From: Okibacterium sp. HSC-33S16
GTDB lineage: Bacteria > Actinomycetota > Actinomycetes > Actinomycetales > Microbacteriaceae
DNA: 64,000 bases
Assembly (NCBI RefSeq): GCF_024171565.1
Contig: NZ_JALJZZ010000002.1
Coordinates: 496,001 to 560,000 of the forward strand
Direction of reading: 5' to 3'
Below, piece after piece: positions 54,638-63,204 of this stretch. The position numbers and the translations under genes were made by a program. The notes under the pieces are model-generated. The model ran no database searches and was not told the DNA's origin. It worked only from the letters and a program-made list of their open reading frames with translations. Position 1 is the first letter of the stretch, and each line of letters opens with the position of its first letter.

Positions 54638-55594
54638 TCAGCTCACCTTCTTTTCGCGGATCGCCATGAGGTAGAACGCTGAGAACACCAGCAGAACCGC
54701 AACAACGATCAAGCCGAGTGCTGATGCCATTCCGTAGTCACCGCGCTGGGTGATGTTGATCATCCAGGTGGTGATGATGTGGGTCTGGTTCGCAGGTCCG
54801 CCGCCGGTCATGGCCCAGATGATGTCGGGGAAGTTGAAGATCCAGATCACACGCAGAAGCACGGTCAGTGCGAGAGTCGTCTTGATGTAGGGGATGGTGA
54901 TCTGGAAAAGAGTACGTACTTTGCCGGCGCCGTCGAGGGCGGCGGCCTCGAACATTTCGTCAGGAACCGACTGGAGCGCAGCGAGGATCATGATGGCGAA
55001 GAACGTGACGCCGTACCAAATGTTGGCAATCAGAACAGCAGCCATCGCTGTCGTCGGGTCGGCGAGCCAGGCGATCGGAGCGTCGATGAGGCCGGCCTTG
55101 GCGAGCAGGTCGTTGATGACGCCGAACTCGCTGTTGAACATCCAGCGGAAGAGAATGCCGATGAGGAATCCGGAGATCGCCCACGGGAAGAAGATCAGCG
55201 CCTGGTAGAGGCCGCGGAAGGGGAACTTGCGGCGGAGCCACAGTGCGATGGCGAAGCCGATGACGAACTGTGGCACGATCGAGGCGACCACCCAGAGCAC
55301 GGAGTTGCCGAGGATGGTGAAGAACGCAGGGTCTTCGAGAATCTTCTGGAAGTTGCCCAAGCCCACCCACGAGGTGTCAGTGAGGTTGTTGAGGTTCCAG
55401 TTGCGGAACGCCATCTGACTACCGGCGATCATCGGATAGTAGGTGAAGATCGCCACGAACAGGACGGCGGGCGACAAAAAGGCGAGGATGACCAGTCCGC
55501 GTTTTGCGGTGAAGGGGCGGCGGCGAACCGCGCCCCCCGGAGCGCCCGTCCGTGTGGACGGGCGCTCCGGTTCGGTCGTCAGGCGACGTGGCAT
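54638..55594 (-). CDS. CUT1-family ABC importer permease (MalF-like)
   Basis: A 318-residue protein from the ATG at 55594, which starts 10 bp after the binding-protein stop. The N-terminal 30 residues are basic and Pro-rich, then eight or so helices. The EAA loop is MFEAAALDGAGKVRTLFQIT then IPYIKTTLALTVLLR. An in-frame ATG at 55651 would overlap the preceding gene and is unlikely. Pairs with the MalG-like protein to form the channel. Confidence 0.92.
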   Translation of the reverse strand: MPRRLTTEPERPSTRTGAPGGAVRRRPFTAKRGLVILAFLSPAVLFVAIFTYYPMIAGSQMAFRNWNLNNLTDTSWVGLGNFQKILEDPAFFTILGNSVLWVVASIVPQFVIGFAIALWLRRKFPFRGLYQALIFFPWAISGFLIGILFRWMFNSEFGVINDLLAKAGLIDAPIAWLADPTTAMAAVLIANIWYGVTFFAIMILAALQSVPDEMFEAAALDGAGKVRTLFQITIPYIKTTLALTVLLRVIWIFNFPDIIWAMTGGGPANQTHIITTWMINITQRGDYGMASALGLIVVAVLLVFSAFYLMAIREKKVS

Positions 55595-55604
55595 TGGGGG
55601 CAAC

Positions 55605-56906
55605 CTACTCGTTCGCCCATTTTTCGGTCCAGTAGGCATCCCAGCTGGCAAGCAGCTCGTCCTGTGTCATCTGGCCGATCAGAACCTGCTGGAGTTCGGT
55701 GTCAGCTTTCTCGCTCCATTCGGTCCACCAGGCGACGCCGCGGGGCTGTTCCCCGGTCACGAAGTCCTCGGGGTGCTCGCTCATGTAGAGGTAGCTTTCC
55801 CACGGTCCGATCTTGTAGAACTCTGATTCGTCGGCACCCTGGATGATCGGTACCAGGCTGTTGCCTTCGGTGAATCGGATCGACGCGTCACCCTCGGAGA
55901 GGAACTGGATCAACTTCGCTGCCTCTTCCTTATGCTCGCTCTTCTCGGCGATTCCCCACCCCGCGGTAGCGAGGGCCTGGAACGCCTTGCCGGACGGGCC
56001 AGCGAGGGTCGGGGCCGTGTTCCACTGCTCGTCGGTGACAGCGGTGGACTGCTGGACGGAGGCGATGACCTCGGGGTCCTGCAGGAGGAAGCCGGTTGAG
56101 CCGTTGGTGAAGCCCTCGACCATTTCGGGGTATCCCCACGCGACCGACGACGGCGGCGATGCATTCTCGAACAGCTCGAAGTACACGTCGAGGGCATCGG
56201 ATGCCTCGGGTGCGGAGAAGATCGAGTCGCCGTTCTCCAGCTTGTAGGCGTTGTCGGTGTCGATCTGGTCGGCGACGTACGCCGAGATCGCGGTAACGGC
56301 GTTGGTGAAGCCGTTCTTACCGCCGCGGAAGGCGTATCCGAACTCGTTGTTCCCCGCGTCCTGAATGGCGGTTGCCTGCTCCAGCAGCTCCTCCCAGTTG
56401 GCGGGAGGGGCGTCGAAGCCGGCGTCCTTGATCATGTCGGTTCGGTAGAAGAGGCTCAGGCCATAGAACCCGTAAGGAACGTAGTACATCTCGCCATCAC
56501 CCTCGGCGACCGCCTTGGCGTTCGGCGTGAGCTTGTCCCAACCGTCCCAGCCGTCGAACTCTTCAGTCATATTGTCGAGCCAGCCGTTGGTCGAGAATGG
56601 GCCAACCGTGAGGTCACGAACTTCGAGCACGTCAACGCCGGAGCCCGACTGCAGCATCTGCTGGATCTTTTGATCGGCCTGCTCGGTTGGTGGGGAAATG
56701 AGTTCGACCGTGATCTTCGGGTTCTTCTCCTCGAACTCGCCAATGAGCTCGTCGAGCAATTCCGTTCGAACAGGGTTCGTCAGGCTTTCGACCATTTGCA
56801 GGGTGACTGTGCCGCCATCGTCGCCAGCGCTGCTGCTGCAGCCGCCGAGCGTGAGGGCTGCTGCGACGCTGATGCCGATGCCGGCAAGAACCTTTCGCTG
56901 GTGCAT
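55605..56906 (-). CDS. Solute-binding lipoprotein of the CUT1 importer
   Basis: A 433-residue lipoprotein with lipobox LTLGGCSSS (lipidated Cys at about residue 23). The mature part is a family-1 extracellular solute-binding protein: IGEFEEKNPKITVELISPPT near the start and LLQDPEVIASVQQS and other conserved segments later. GAGGAG precedes the ATG at 56906, 31 bp after the aminotransferase stop. The ligand is not evident. A sugar is usual, but the co-transcribed PLP enzyme suggests an amino-containing compound. Confidence 0.9.
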   Translation of the reverse strand: MHQRKVLAGIGISVAAALTLGGCSSSAGDDGGTVTLQMVESLTNPVRTELLDELIGEFEEKNPKITVELISPPTEQADQKIQQMLQSGSGVDVLEVRDLTVGPFSTNGWLDNMTEEFDGWDGWDKLTPNAKAVAEGDGEMYYVPYGFYGLSLFYRTDMIKDAGFDAPPANWEELLEQATAIQDAGNNEFGYAFRGGKNGFTNAVTAISAYVADQIDTDNAYKLENGDSIFSAPEASDALDVYFELFENASPPSSVAWGYPEMVEGFTNGSTGFLLQDPEVIASVQQSTAVTDEQWNTAPTLAGPSGKAFQALATAGWGIAEKSEHKEEAAKLIQFLSEGDASIRFTEGNSLVPIIQGADESEFYKIGPWESYLYMSEHPEDFVTGEQPRGVAWWTEWSEKADTELQQVLIGQMTQDELLASWDAYWTEKWANE

Positions 56907-56937
56907 GTTCTCCTCGTTTCTGTGTGGGATGTAGCTG

Positions 56938-58164
56938 TCAGGGGCGAGCGGACTGTGCCGCGCGTCCCCATTCGATGAGCAGTGGAACCAGGCGCTCAAC
57001 GAAACTGTCAAAATCGGATGCTGTGTTGTAGACGTGGGTGGAGAGTCGGTAGTAGCCGACCCCCTCGAAGCTCGTGAAGGCGGCTTCGATTCCGAATTGC
57101 GCCACGACCAGGTCACGCAGCGCGTCAGCTTCGGCATGCGATTTCGCCAGTCCCGAGGGGAGACGGACAAGTCGCAGCGCGTTGACCGAACTACCGACAT
57201 CCACGTGGTGGTCTTCGCCGGTCTCCTCGGAGAACGCCGTTGCAATGACCGATTCGGCGTAGTCGGCAAGGCGCGACATGTAGATGCGTGCGGTGTCCCA
57301 GCCCCAGTTCGTCTCGATGAACTCAAACGACTTGGGAGCTGCCAGGTAGCTGGTGAGGTCGAGCGTGCCCTGGCTGTCGAACCGCTCGGGGAAGCCCAGC
57401 GGCGCACCCCAGGAGTCGATGAGCGGGTAGAGCTCGTCGCTGAGTTCGCCGGGCGCGACGAGAACAGCGGTTCCGCGGGGGCCACACGCGAACTTGTGCA
57501 GGTTGCCGACCCAGAAGTCGCAGTCGAGATCGCGCAGCGGGTCGGCATACAAGCCAGGGACGTGCGCGCCGTCGACGAGGGTGACGATTCCGCGCTCGCG
57601 AGCGCTCGCCGAAATTTCGCGGACCGGGAGAAGCCTCGCCGTCGCTGAGGTGATGTGGTCGATGACAATGAGCCGTGTGCGCGAGGTGCACTCGTCCATG
57701 ACCGCGTCGTGCGCTTCCTGCGGGGTGGCGCCCAGCGGCACGTGGGCGGTGCGAACGGTTCCACCCCAGCGACGCGCCAGGCGCTCGGCACCCATGGTGA
57801 CAGCGCCGTAGCCGTGGTCGGTTACAACGATTTCACGGTCGCGCGTCACGGGGAGCGACGAATAGACCACGCTGGCACCGGCGCTGGCGTTGGGGACCAG
57901 CGCCGTGGTATCCGGATCGCTGCCCACAAATCCAGCGATCTCACGCCGGACGGCGCCGACGCGTTCGGGCAATGTGGAGAACCAGGCCACCGGATCCGCA
58001 TCCATGCGGGCGCGCAATGTGTTCTGAAGAACCTGGGTGGCGACGGGGACGGCACCGAATGAGCCGTGATTGACATGAAGGCCGGTGGCTGACAACGACC
58101 AGCCTGAAGCTGCGGAGCTTCCGTTGGGCAGAGTGAGCTCTGCCGGCGCGGTGAGTGTCGTCAT
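56938..58164 (-). CDS. Class V aminotransferase-fold PLP enzyme (isopenicillin N epimerase-like)
   Basis: A 408-residue protein. The Schiff-base lysine is K224 in DFWVGNLHKFACGPRG; the pyridine-nitrogen Asp is D198 in VTLVDGAHVPG. Pocket residues include VNHGSFGAVP near the N-terminus, as in isopenicillin N epimerase and ergothioneine-pathway lyases. Epimerase, aminotransferase or C-S lyase activity is possible. It is the first gene of the operon with the solute-binding protein and two permeases, and diverges from a GntR regulator. It probably acts on the imported compound. Confidence 0.85.
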   Translation of the reverse strand: MTTLTAPAELTLPNGSSAASGWSLSATGLHVNHGSFGAVPVATQVLQNTLRARMDADPVAWFSTLPERVGAVRREIAGFVGSDPDTTALVPNASAGASVVYSSLPVTRDREIVVTDHGYGAVTMGAERLARRWGGTVRTAHVPLGATPQEAHDAVMDECTSRTRLIVIDHITSATARLLPVREISASARERGIVTLVDGAHVPGLYADPLRDLDCDFWVGNLHKFACGPRGTAVLVAPGELSDELYPLIDSWGAPLGFPERFDSQGTLDLTSYLAAPKSFEFIETNWGWDTARIYMSRLADYAESVIATAFSEETGEDHHVDVGSSVNALRLVRLPSGLAKSHAEADALRDLVVAQFGIEAAFTSFEGVGYYRLSTHVYNTASDFDSFVERLVPLLIEWGRAAQSARP

Positions 58165-58230
58165 TGCTGTCCTGATTCTCTAAGCGTCGTGTTTCGGCCG
58201 ATGCCGGATGCCACGTCCCAATGAGCAAGA

Positions 58231-58306
58231 CATTAGATGACTTTGATTACAACAGTGTTTCGTAGTCCGTTCTGCCGAGTATATAGAGAAAGTCATTGGA
58301 TGTCTC
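58231..58306. promoter_or_regulatory. Repeated CATTRGATG elements and an 8-bp inverted repeat before the GntR gene
   Basis: CATTAGATG (58231) and CATTGGATG (58294) are direct repeats 63 bp apart. ATGACTTT (58237) and AAAGTCAT (58289) form an inverted repeat overlapping them. A TATATA element (58279-58284 region) is between. These could be regulator half-sites in the divergent region. Confidence 0.4.
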
Positions 58307-58346
58307 GACCTGCGTTAGTGTAAACCGACACACATGGGGAGGTCAG

Positions 58347-59042
58347 ATGAGTGCCGTTGACGACGCACTGCACGGACTGCGCAGGATGATCGCGTCCGGC
58401 GAGCTGGCCCCCGGTCAACAGTTTCCGCCTGAAGCCGCACTGTGCGAGCAGCTCGACGTCTCACGGGGCTCGCTACGGGAGGCCGTGCGGATGCTCGGCG
58501 CCCTCGGCGTGATCGAGTCACGTCACGGCTCGGGCACCTACGTTTCTGATCTCTCGGCGGAGAAGATTATCGGCGCTCTCGCGCTGACGGTGGGGCTCAT
58601 GCCGTTCGAGGGTGTCCTCGACATGTACGAGATGCGGCGAGTGCTCGAGGGACACGCGGCAGCACAGGCGTCGGCGCGAATGACGCCCGAGACGGAAGCT
58701 TCGCTCACCGAGCTCTGCGTGCTGATGGAAGAGTCATCGGACCCGGAGCTCGCATCGGAGTATGACGCACGCTTTCACGACGCGATCGCCGTGCTGTCGG
58801 GCAATGACACTCTTGTGCACCTGTTGCGCGTGTTCCGTGCCCGTTCGCGGGCCTATCAGCTCTTCGACCTCCCGGAGGGGCAAGATCTGCGGGCGCAGAG
58901 CGACGCTGCCCACCGCGCCATTGTCGATGCGCTGGTCGCCCGGGACCCCGGTGCAGCGGGCACCGCCGCGACGGCACACGTCGCTCAGACCGAGCGGTGG
59001 CTGCGGCAGTATCGTCCGCCAGCCGTGCCCGGGCTGCGCTAG
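58347..59042 (+). CDS. GntR-family (FadR subfamily) regulator
   Basis: A 231-residue regulator. GGGGAGG precedes the ATG at 58347. The winged helix (about residues 5-70) includes PPEAALCEQLDVSRGSLREA, and SRHGSGTYVSDL is the wing. The FCD effector domain has D and His residues spaced for a metal (DARFHDAI, DAAHRAIV, TAHVAQTERW). It faces the PLP-enzyme importer operon and is the probable repressor. Convergent with purD, 6 bp apart. Confidence 0.92.
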   Translation: MSAVDDALHGLRRMIASGELAPGQQFPPEAALCEQLDVSRGSLREAVRMLGALGVIESRHGSGTYVSDLSAEKIIGALALTVGLMPFEGVLDMYEMRRVLEGHAAAQASARMTPETEASLTELCVLMEESSDPELASEYDARFHDAIAVLSGNDTLVHLLRVFRARSRAYQLFDLPEGQDLRAQSDAAHRAIVDALVARDPGAAGTAATAHVAQTERWLRQYRPPAVPGLR

Positions 59043-59048
59043 GTCCCG

Positions 59049-60338
59049 CTAATTCGCAACCCGCGCCGCGATGTCGGTACGGAACTGCGCCCCATCAAGT
59101 GAAATGTGGCCGAGTGCCTCATATGCGCGAGCACGCGCTTCGGTGAAACCGTCGCCCAACGCAACCACGCTGAGAACCCGACCGCCCGTCGACACGAGGT
59201 CATCGCCTCGATTCGCGGTGGCCGCATGGGCGATGTGAACGCCAGAAACGGCATCCGCTTCGGAAAGTCCCGTGATGGGCAGGCCGGTGACGGGTGCCGC
59301 GGGGTAGTTTTCGCTGGCCAGCACAACCGTGACAGCGGATGCCGGTGCGAACGTCGGCTGATTCAGCGTTGAGAGCGTGCCGGTGGCGGCCGCGTAAAGC
59401 AGGTCGGAGAGGTTCGATTGAAGGCGCGGCAGTACAACCTGCGTTTCGGGGTCACCGAACCGGGCGTTGAATTCGATCACCCGAATGCCCCGATCGGAGC
59501 CGCCGTCGCGCTTCGACGTGAGGATGAGGCCGGCGTAGAGCAGTCCGATAAACGGGGTCTGCTCGTCGGCGAGCTGTCGAACAACGGGCTTGGCGATGGT
59601 CTCGAGCACCTCGGAAACAAAGGCGTCTTCGCTGTCGAAGGTGTCGGAGAGCCAGGGCAGCGGTGAATACGCGCCCATGCCGCCGGTGTTGGGGCCTTCG
59701 TCACCGTCGGCGAGGCGTTTGAAGTCCTGGGCGGGGGAGAGCGGAACGACCGTGTGGCCGTCGCTCACGAAGAAGAGGGAGACTTCCTGGCCGTCGAGGA
59801 ACTCTTCGACGAGCACGCTGCCCTGCTCGAGGTAGGTCCGGGCGTGGCTGAGCGCGGCGTCGCGATCAGTCGTGACCAGAACTCCTTTGCCCGCGGCGAG
59901 TCCGTCGGCCTTGACCACGTAGGGAGCGCCGAACTCGTCGAGCGCGGCTTCGGCCTCGGCCAGGGTGGCCGCGCGGCCGGCGCGACCGGTGGGGACGCCG
60001 GCGACGTCCATGATGCGCTTGGCGAAAGTCTTGGAACCCTCGAGCTGGGCGGCTGCCTTGCCCGGGCCGAACACGGGGATGCCCTGCTCGCGAAGTTCGT
60101 CTGCGACGCCGGCAACGAGTGGCGCTTCGGGGCCGATCACAACGAGCTCAATAGCCTGCGCGATGGCGTAGTTGGTGACGGTGGTGGGATCGTTGGGGTC
60201 GAGATCCACGGTGGGAACCGCGGCGGCGATGCCAGCGTTACCCGGCGCAGCGACGATGTCGTGCGCGGCGTCCTCTCCGGCGAGTGACAGGATGATGGCG
60301 TGTTCGCGGGCACCGGAACCGAGGACAAGAATCTTCAC
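59049..60338 (-). CDS. purD: Phosphoribosylamine-glycine ligase
   Basis: A 429-residue ATP-grasp ligase that couples phosphoribosylamine and glycine. The GTG at 60338 starts [19 protein letters not shown], the standard N-terminus. The ATP-grasp loop [20 protein letters not shown], the [15 protein letters not shown] segment and [18 protein letters not shown] are intact. A longer upstream frame exists but the sequence before the GTG is not protein-like. It is divergent from the sterol-carrier-family gene. Confidence 0.96.
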   Translation of the reverse strand: MKILVLGSGAREHAIILSLAGEDAAHDIVAAPGNAGIAAAVPTVDLDPNDPTTVTNYAIAQAIELVVIGPEAPLVAGVADELREQGIPVFGPGKAAAQLEGSKTFAKRIMDVAGVPTGRAGRAATLAEAEAALDEFGAPYVVKADGLAAGKGVLVTTDRDAALSHARTYLEQGSVLVEEFLDGQEVSLFFVSDGHTVVPLSPAQDFKRLADGDEGPNTGGMGAYSPLPWLSDTFDSEDAFVSEVLETIAKPVVRQLADEQTPFIGLLYAGLILTSKRDGGSDRGIRVIEFNARFGDPETQVVLPRLQSNLSDLLYAAATGTLSTLNQPTFAPASAVTVVLASENYPAAPVTGLPITGLSEADAVSGVHIAHAATANRGDDLVSTGGRVLSVVALGDGFTEARARAYEALGHISLDGAQFRTDIAARVAN

Positions 60339-60357
60339 GGGTACTAGCCTAGAGCGC

Positions 60358-60726
60358 ATGGCGCGTGCACGAATTTCTGATGACATCGGGCGAGTGGCCG
60401 TCGATCGTGCGGTGCGCGAAGCTGCGCTCCGCGACGACATCGCCACCGCGGTGCGATATACCCTGCAGCTGCTCGCCGAGCGCTCCGAAGGCAACACCCT
60501 CGAGGTTCGGGTGCCGCCGTTCGGTGCTGTCCAGTGCATCGAGGGTCCGCGTCACACGCGTGGTACCCCGCCGAACGTCATCGAGATGGGTGCCGAAACC
60601 TGGCTCGACCTGGCAACCGGTCGACTGACCTGGGCCGAAGCGTCGGTTCTGGGTTCCGTACAGGCCTCTGGCCAGCGTGCGGACCTGACCGGCCACATCC
60701 CGGTGATGCGGTTGCCCCGCTCGTAA
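60358..60726 (+). CDS. Sterol-carrier-family protein
   Basis: A 122-residue protein. VPPFGAVQCIEGPRHTRGTP and VIEMGAETWLDLATGRLTW match the bacterial sterol-carrier (SCP2-like) domain widely found beside pur genes in actinobacteria. A hydrophobic lipid pocket is typical, although bacterial ligands are unknown. It diverges from purD, with 19 bp between starts, so promoters must overlap. Its stop is 1 bp from the end of the EI24 gene. Confidence 0.85.
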   Translation: MARARISDDIGRVAVDRAVREAALRDDIATAVRYTLQLLAERSEGNTLEVRVPPFGAVQCIEGPRHTRGTPPNVIEMGAETWLDLATGRLTWAEASVLGSVQASGQRADLTGHIPVMRLPRS

Positions 60727-60727
60727 C

Positions 60728-61510
60728 TCAGTGCTGCGGTCGGTCGGGTTCACCGAGTGAACGCCGTGCCAGAAGGGTCGCACCCGCCGCCGCGGCGGGC
60801 ATAGTGACAAGGGCGCCGAGCGGAACCAGGAACAACAGGAACGTGGCGATTCCGAAACCGAGCGTCGTGGACCGCAGGGACCGAAGTGCCTGGCGGCGTT
60901 GCTTGAGTGCGAGGCCACGGCGCTCGAAGGCCACGGTCGACAGCTCGAGGGCGAGGAACCAACCGCCGGTGATCGCGCCGAGCAGCCAGGCGAGGACAGT
61001 GCCGATGACTGGAATGAACCCGAGGACGAAGAGCCCCAGTCCGATGGCAATCGTCACGAGGAGGATACGCAACGACTCGCCGATGCCGCGAAGGATGGAG
61101 GCGAGTATCGGTGCCTCCACTTCACGGGGCGCCCCGAGGGACTCCTCGACGCGTTCGGCGATCTTCTCGAAGAACGGTTGCCCGATGAGCAGGGTAAGCG
61201 CCGCGTAACTGTAGATGGCGATGAGGACGGCGGCGCCCACAAGTGCGGCCATCACGATGACCCGGATTCCGGTGCGGTAGACCTCGTCCCAGCCGTTCGC
61301 GAACGGAGTGAGGAAGCTGGAGAGCGCTTCGAGGTTGATGCCGAGCGCAACACCGGCTGCGACGAGGAGCACAAATGTGATGACTCCGGGAATCATGCCG
61401 ATGAGCATCAGCCTCGGTGAGGTCAGCCAGAGTCGGAAGCCCCGGCCGAGGAGGCGGATCCCCATCGCAAAGCCGGCAAGGAACCCGGGCTTCGTTGTTT
61501 CCGTCGTCAT
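60728..61510 (-). CDS. EI24-domain membrane protein (CysZ-like)
   Basis: A 260-residue protein with about six helices. FAMGIRLLGRGFRLWLTSPR near the start and SYAALTLLIGQPFFEKIAER are EI24/CysZ-type elements. Escherichia CysZ moves sulfate, but this family is broad, so the substrate is not assumed. ATG at 61510 gives the usual beginning; a longer frame upstream is antisense to the next gene and rejected. Convergent with the sterol-carrier gene. Confidence 0.82.
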   Translation of the reverse strand: MTTETTKPGFLAGFAMGIRLLGRGFRLWLTSPRLMLIGMIPGVITFVLLVAAGVALGINLEALSSFLTPFANGWDEVYRTGIRVIVMAALVGAAVLIAIYSYAALTLLIGQPFFEKIAERVEESLGAPREVEAPILASILRGIGESLRILLVTIAIGLGLFVLGFIPVIGTVLAWLLGAITGGWFLALELSTVAFERRGLALKQRRQALRSLRSTTLGFGIATFLLFLVPLGALVTMPAAAAGATLLARRSLGEPDRPQH

Positions 61511-61612
61511 GGCTTCAGGGTAACGGTCACGCCACGCGGCGCGGTGGAAGAGTGATGGGGCTGCCGGTTTCGTGCGCGGCTGTGGTTCAGATTCATGGGC
61601 GACAATAGAGCT

Positions 61613-62041
61613 ATGACTTCTGAGCCAGACCGGCCCAACACCCCCGCACGTTCTCCTCACGAGCCGGGAACCGTTCAGGTTCGTCGCTCGCCTCGATACA
61701 CGAACTTCATGTTCCTCGGCGCGCTCGTCGGAGCTGTCGTCGCGTTTGTGTTGACGCTTGCCTTCCCGGAGAACCCGGATTACGGCCGTCTTCAGGTCTT
61801 CGGTTTCCTGCTGCTGATCGGCGTCGCTGCCGGTGTTGCTCTCTTCAGCCTCCTGGCCATCCTGCTCGACCGCGTCGTCGGACGGAAGGTGCACAACGTG
61901 CGAGCGGATAGGGTAGAGGTGCACGAGGCGCGGGTCGACGAAAACGACACCCGAACAGACACCGAAATGCCGGAGTCCGAGACATCGTCCGAGCACAATC
62001 CCCCGCAACTTCCCCCCACGACACACGAGGGCAACGCGTGA
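61613..62041 (+). CDS. Two-helix membrane protein, function unknown
   Basis: A 142-residue protein. A hydrophilic start (TSEPDRPNTPARSPHEPG) leads to YTNFMFLGALVGAVVAFVLT (first helix, about residues 28-50) and VFGFLLLIGVAAGVALFSLL (second, about 62-85), then an acidic tail. This layout is common beside purM/purF in actinobacteria, but I do not know its role. Its stop overlaps the purM start by 4 bp. Confidence 0.75.
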   Translation: MTSEPDRPNTPARSPHEPGTVQVRRSPRYTNFMFLGALVGAVVAFVLTLAFPENPDYGRLQVFGFLLLIGVAAGVALFSLLAILLDRVVGRKVHNVRADRVEVHEARVDENDTRTDTEMPESETSSEHNPPQLPPTTHEGNA

Positions 62042-63159
62042 GCATGAACTCCCCGATTGACGACGCCTCAACGAGCTACCGAGAGGCCGGCGTTGATACC
62101 GCCGCGGGAGACCTTGCCGTCTCGCTCATGAAGTCGGCCGTGGCGAACACGCACGGACCCGAGGTGCTCGGTGGAGTTGGCGGATTCGCCGGGCTCTTCG
62201 ACGTGTCCTTCCTCACGTCCTACACACGCCCGTTGCTTGCCACCTCGACCGACGGCGTCGGCACGAAGGTCGCCATCGCCCAGGCCATCGACAAGCACGA
62301 CACCATCGGCCAGGACCTCGTCGGCATGGTCGTCGATGACATCGTCGTTGTTGGCGCCAAGCCGCTGTTCATGACCGATTACATCGCGTGCGGCAAAGTC
62401 GTTCCGCAGCGCATCGCCGACATCGTTGCCGGGATCGCGCGCGCCTGCTCCGCCACCGGAACCGCGCTCGTCGGTGGCGAGACCGCCGAACACCCTGGCC
62501 TTCTCGGCCCGGACGACTATGACGTCGCCGGTGCAGCTACCGGCGTCGTCGAAGCCGATGCCCTGCTCGGCGCTCACCTCGTGCAAGACGGCGACGTCGT
62601 TATCGCGCTCGAATCATCGGGACTCCACTCCAACGGCTACTCCCTGGTTCGGCACATCCTGGCCCAGCGCAGCATCGGCTTCACCGACACCTCGGCTGAA
62701 CTGGGCGGTGTCGTCGGTGAAGTGCTGCTCGAACCGACACGCCTCTACACCTCACCGCTCCTCGACCTGATCAGCCGTCACCCGGGCGCTATCCACTCGC
62801 TCTCCCACGTCACCGGTGGAGGCATCGCGGCCAACCTGGCGCGGGTTCTCCCCGTCGGCAGCTGGGCTGAAGTCGACCGCACCACCTGGTCACCGGCACC
62901 TGTCTTCCGCGCACTCAGCGACATGGCCGGCTCCTCCCTCGAGAGTGCTGAAGGCACCTGGAACCTCGGCATCGGCTTCTTCGCAATCGTTCAAGCGGAT
63001 GCTGCGTCAGCGATCATCGCGGACCTTACGTCAGGCGGCATCCCGGCCTGGCAAGCGGGCACCGTGCACATCGGACCTCGCGACCTCACCGGGTTCGAGC
63101 AAGGTGCCAAGGGCGTCGACGGCGGTGCCGTTCGGCTCGTCGGAAGCTACGCGAATTAA
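62038..63159 (+). CDS. purM: FGAM cyclo-ligase (AIR synthetase)
   Basis: A 373-residue enzyme converting FGAM to AIR with ATP. SYREAGVDTAAGDLAVSLMK, TSTDGVGTKVAIAQAIDKHD, MVVDDIVVVGAKPLFMTDYI and LVGGETAEHPG are signature stretches. The GTG at 62038 overlaps the upstream stop; an ATG two codons later is equally possible. purF follows after 45 bp, so this is a purM-purF order, the reverse of the common purF-purM. Confidence 0.96.
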   Translation: MSMNSPIDDASTSYREAGVDTAAGDLAVSLMKSAVANTHGPEVLGGVGGFAGLFDVSFLTSYTRPLLATSTDGVGTKVAIAQAIDKHDTIGQDLVGMVVDDIVVVGAKPLFMTDYIACGKVVPQRIADIVAGIARACSATGTALVGGETAEHPGLLGPDDYDVAGAATGVVEADALLGAHLVQDGDVVIALESSGLHSNGYSLVRHILAQRSIGFTDTSAELGGVVGEVLLEPTRLYTSPLLDLISRHPGAIHSLSHVTGGGIAANLARVLPVGSWAEVDRTTWSPAPVFRALSDMAGSSLESAEGTWNLGIGFFAIVQADAASAIIADLTSGGIPAWQAGTVHIGPRDLTGFEQGAKGVDGGAVRLVGSYAN

Positions 63160-63204
63160 CATTTCGGCAATTCACACCACTGCAACGCAAGGAGCCCGCT
63201 AAGT

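Noticed and set aside
56907-57791. Upstream extension of the solute-binding protein frame to 57791
   Set aside because: The lipoprotein signal and ribosome binding site fix the start at 56906; the extension is antisense-frame sequence within the PLP-enzyme gene.
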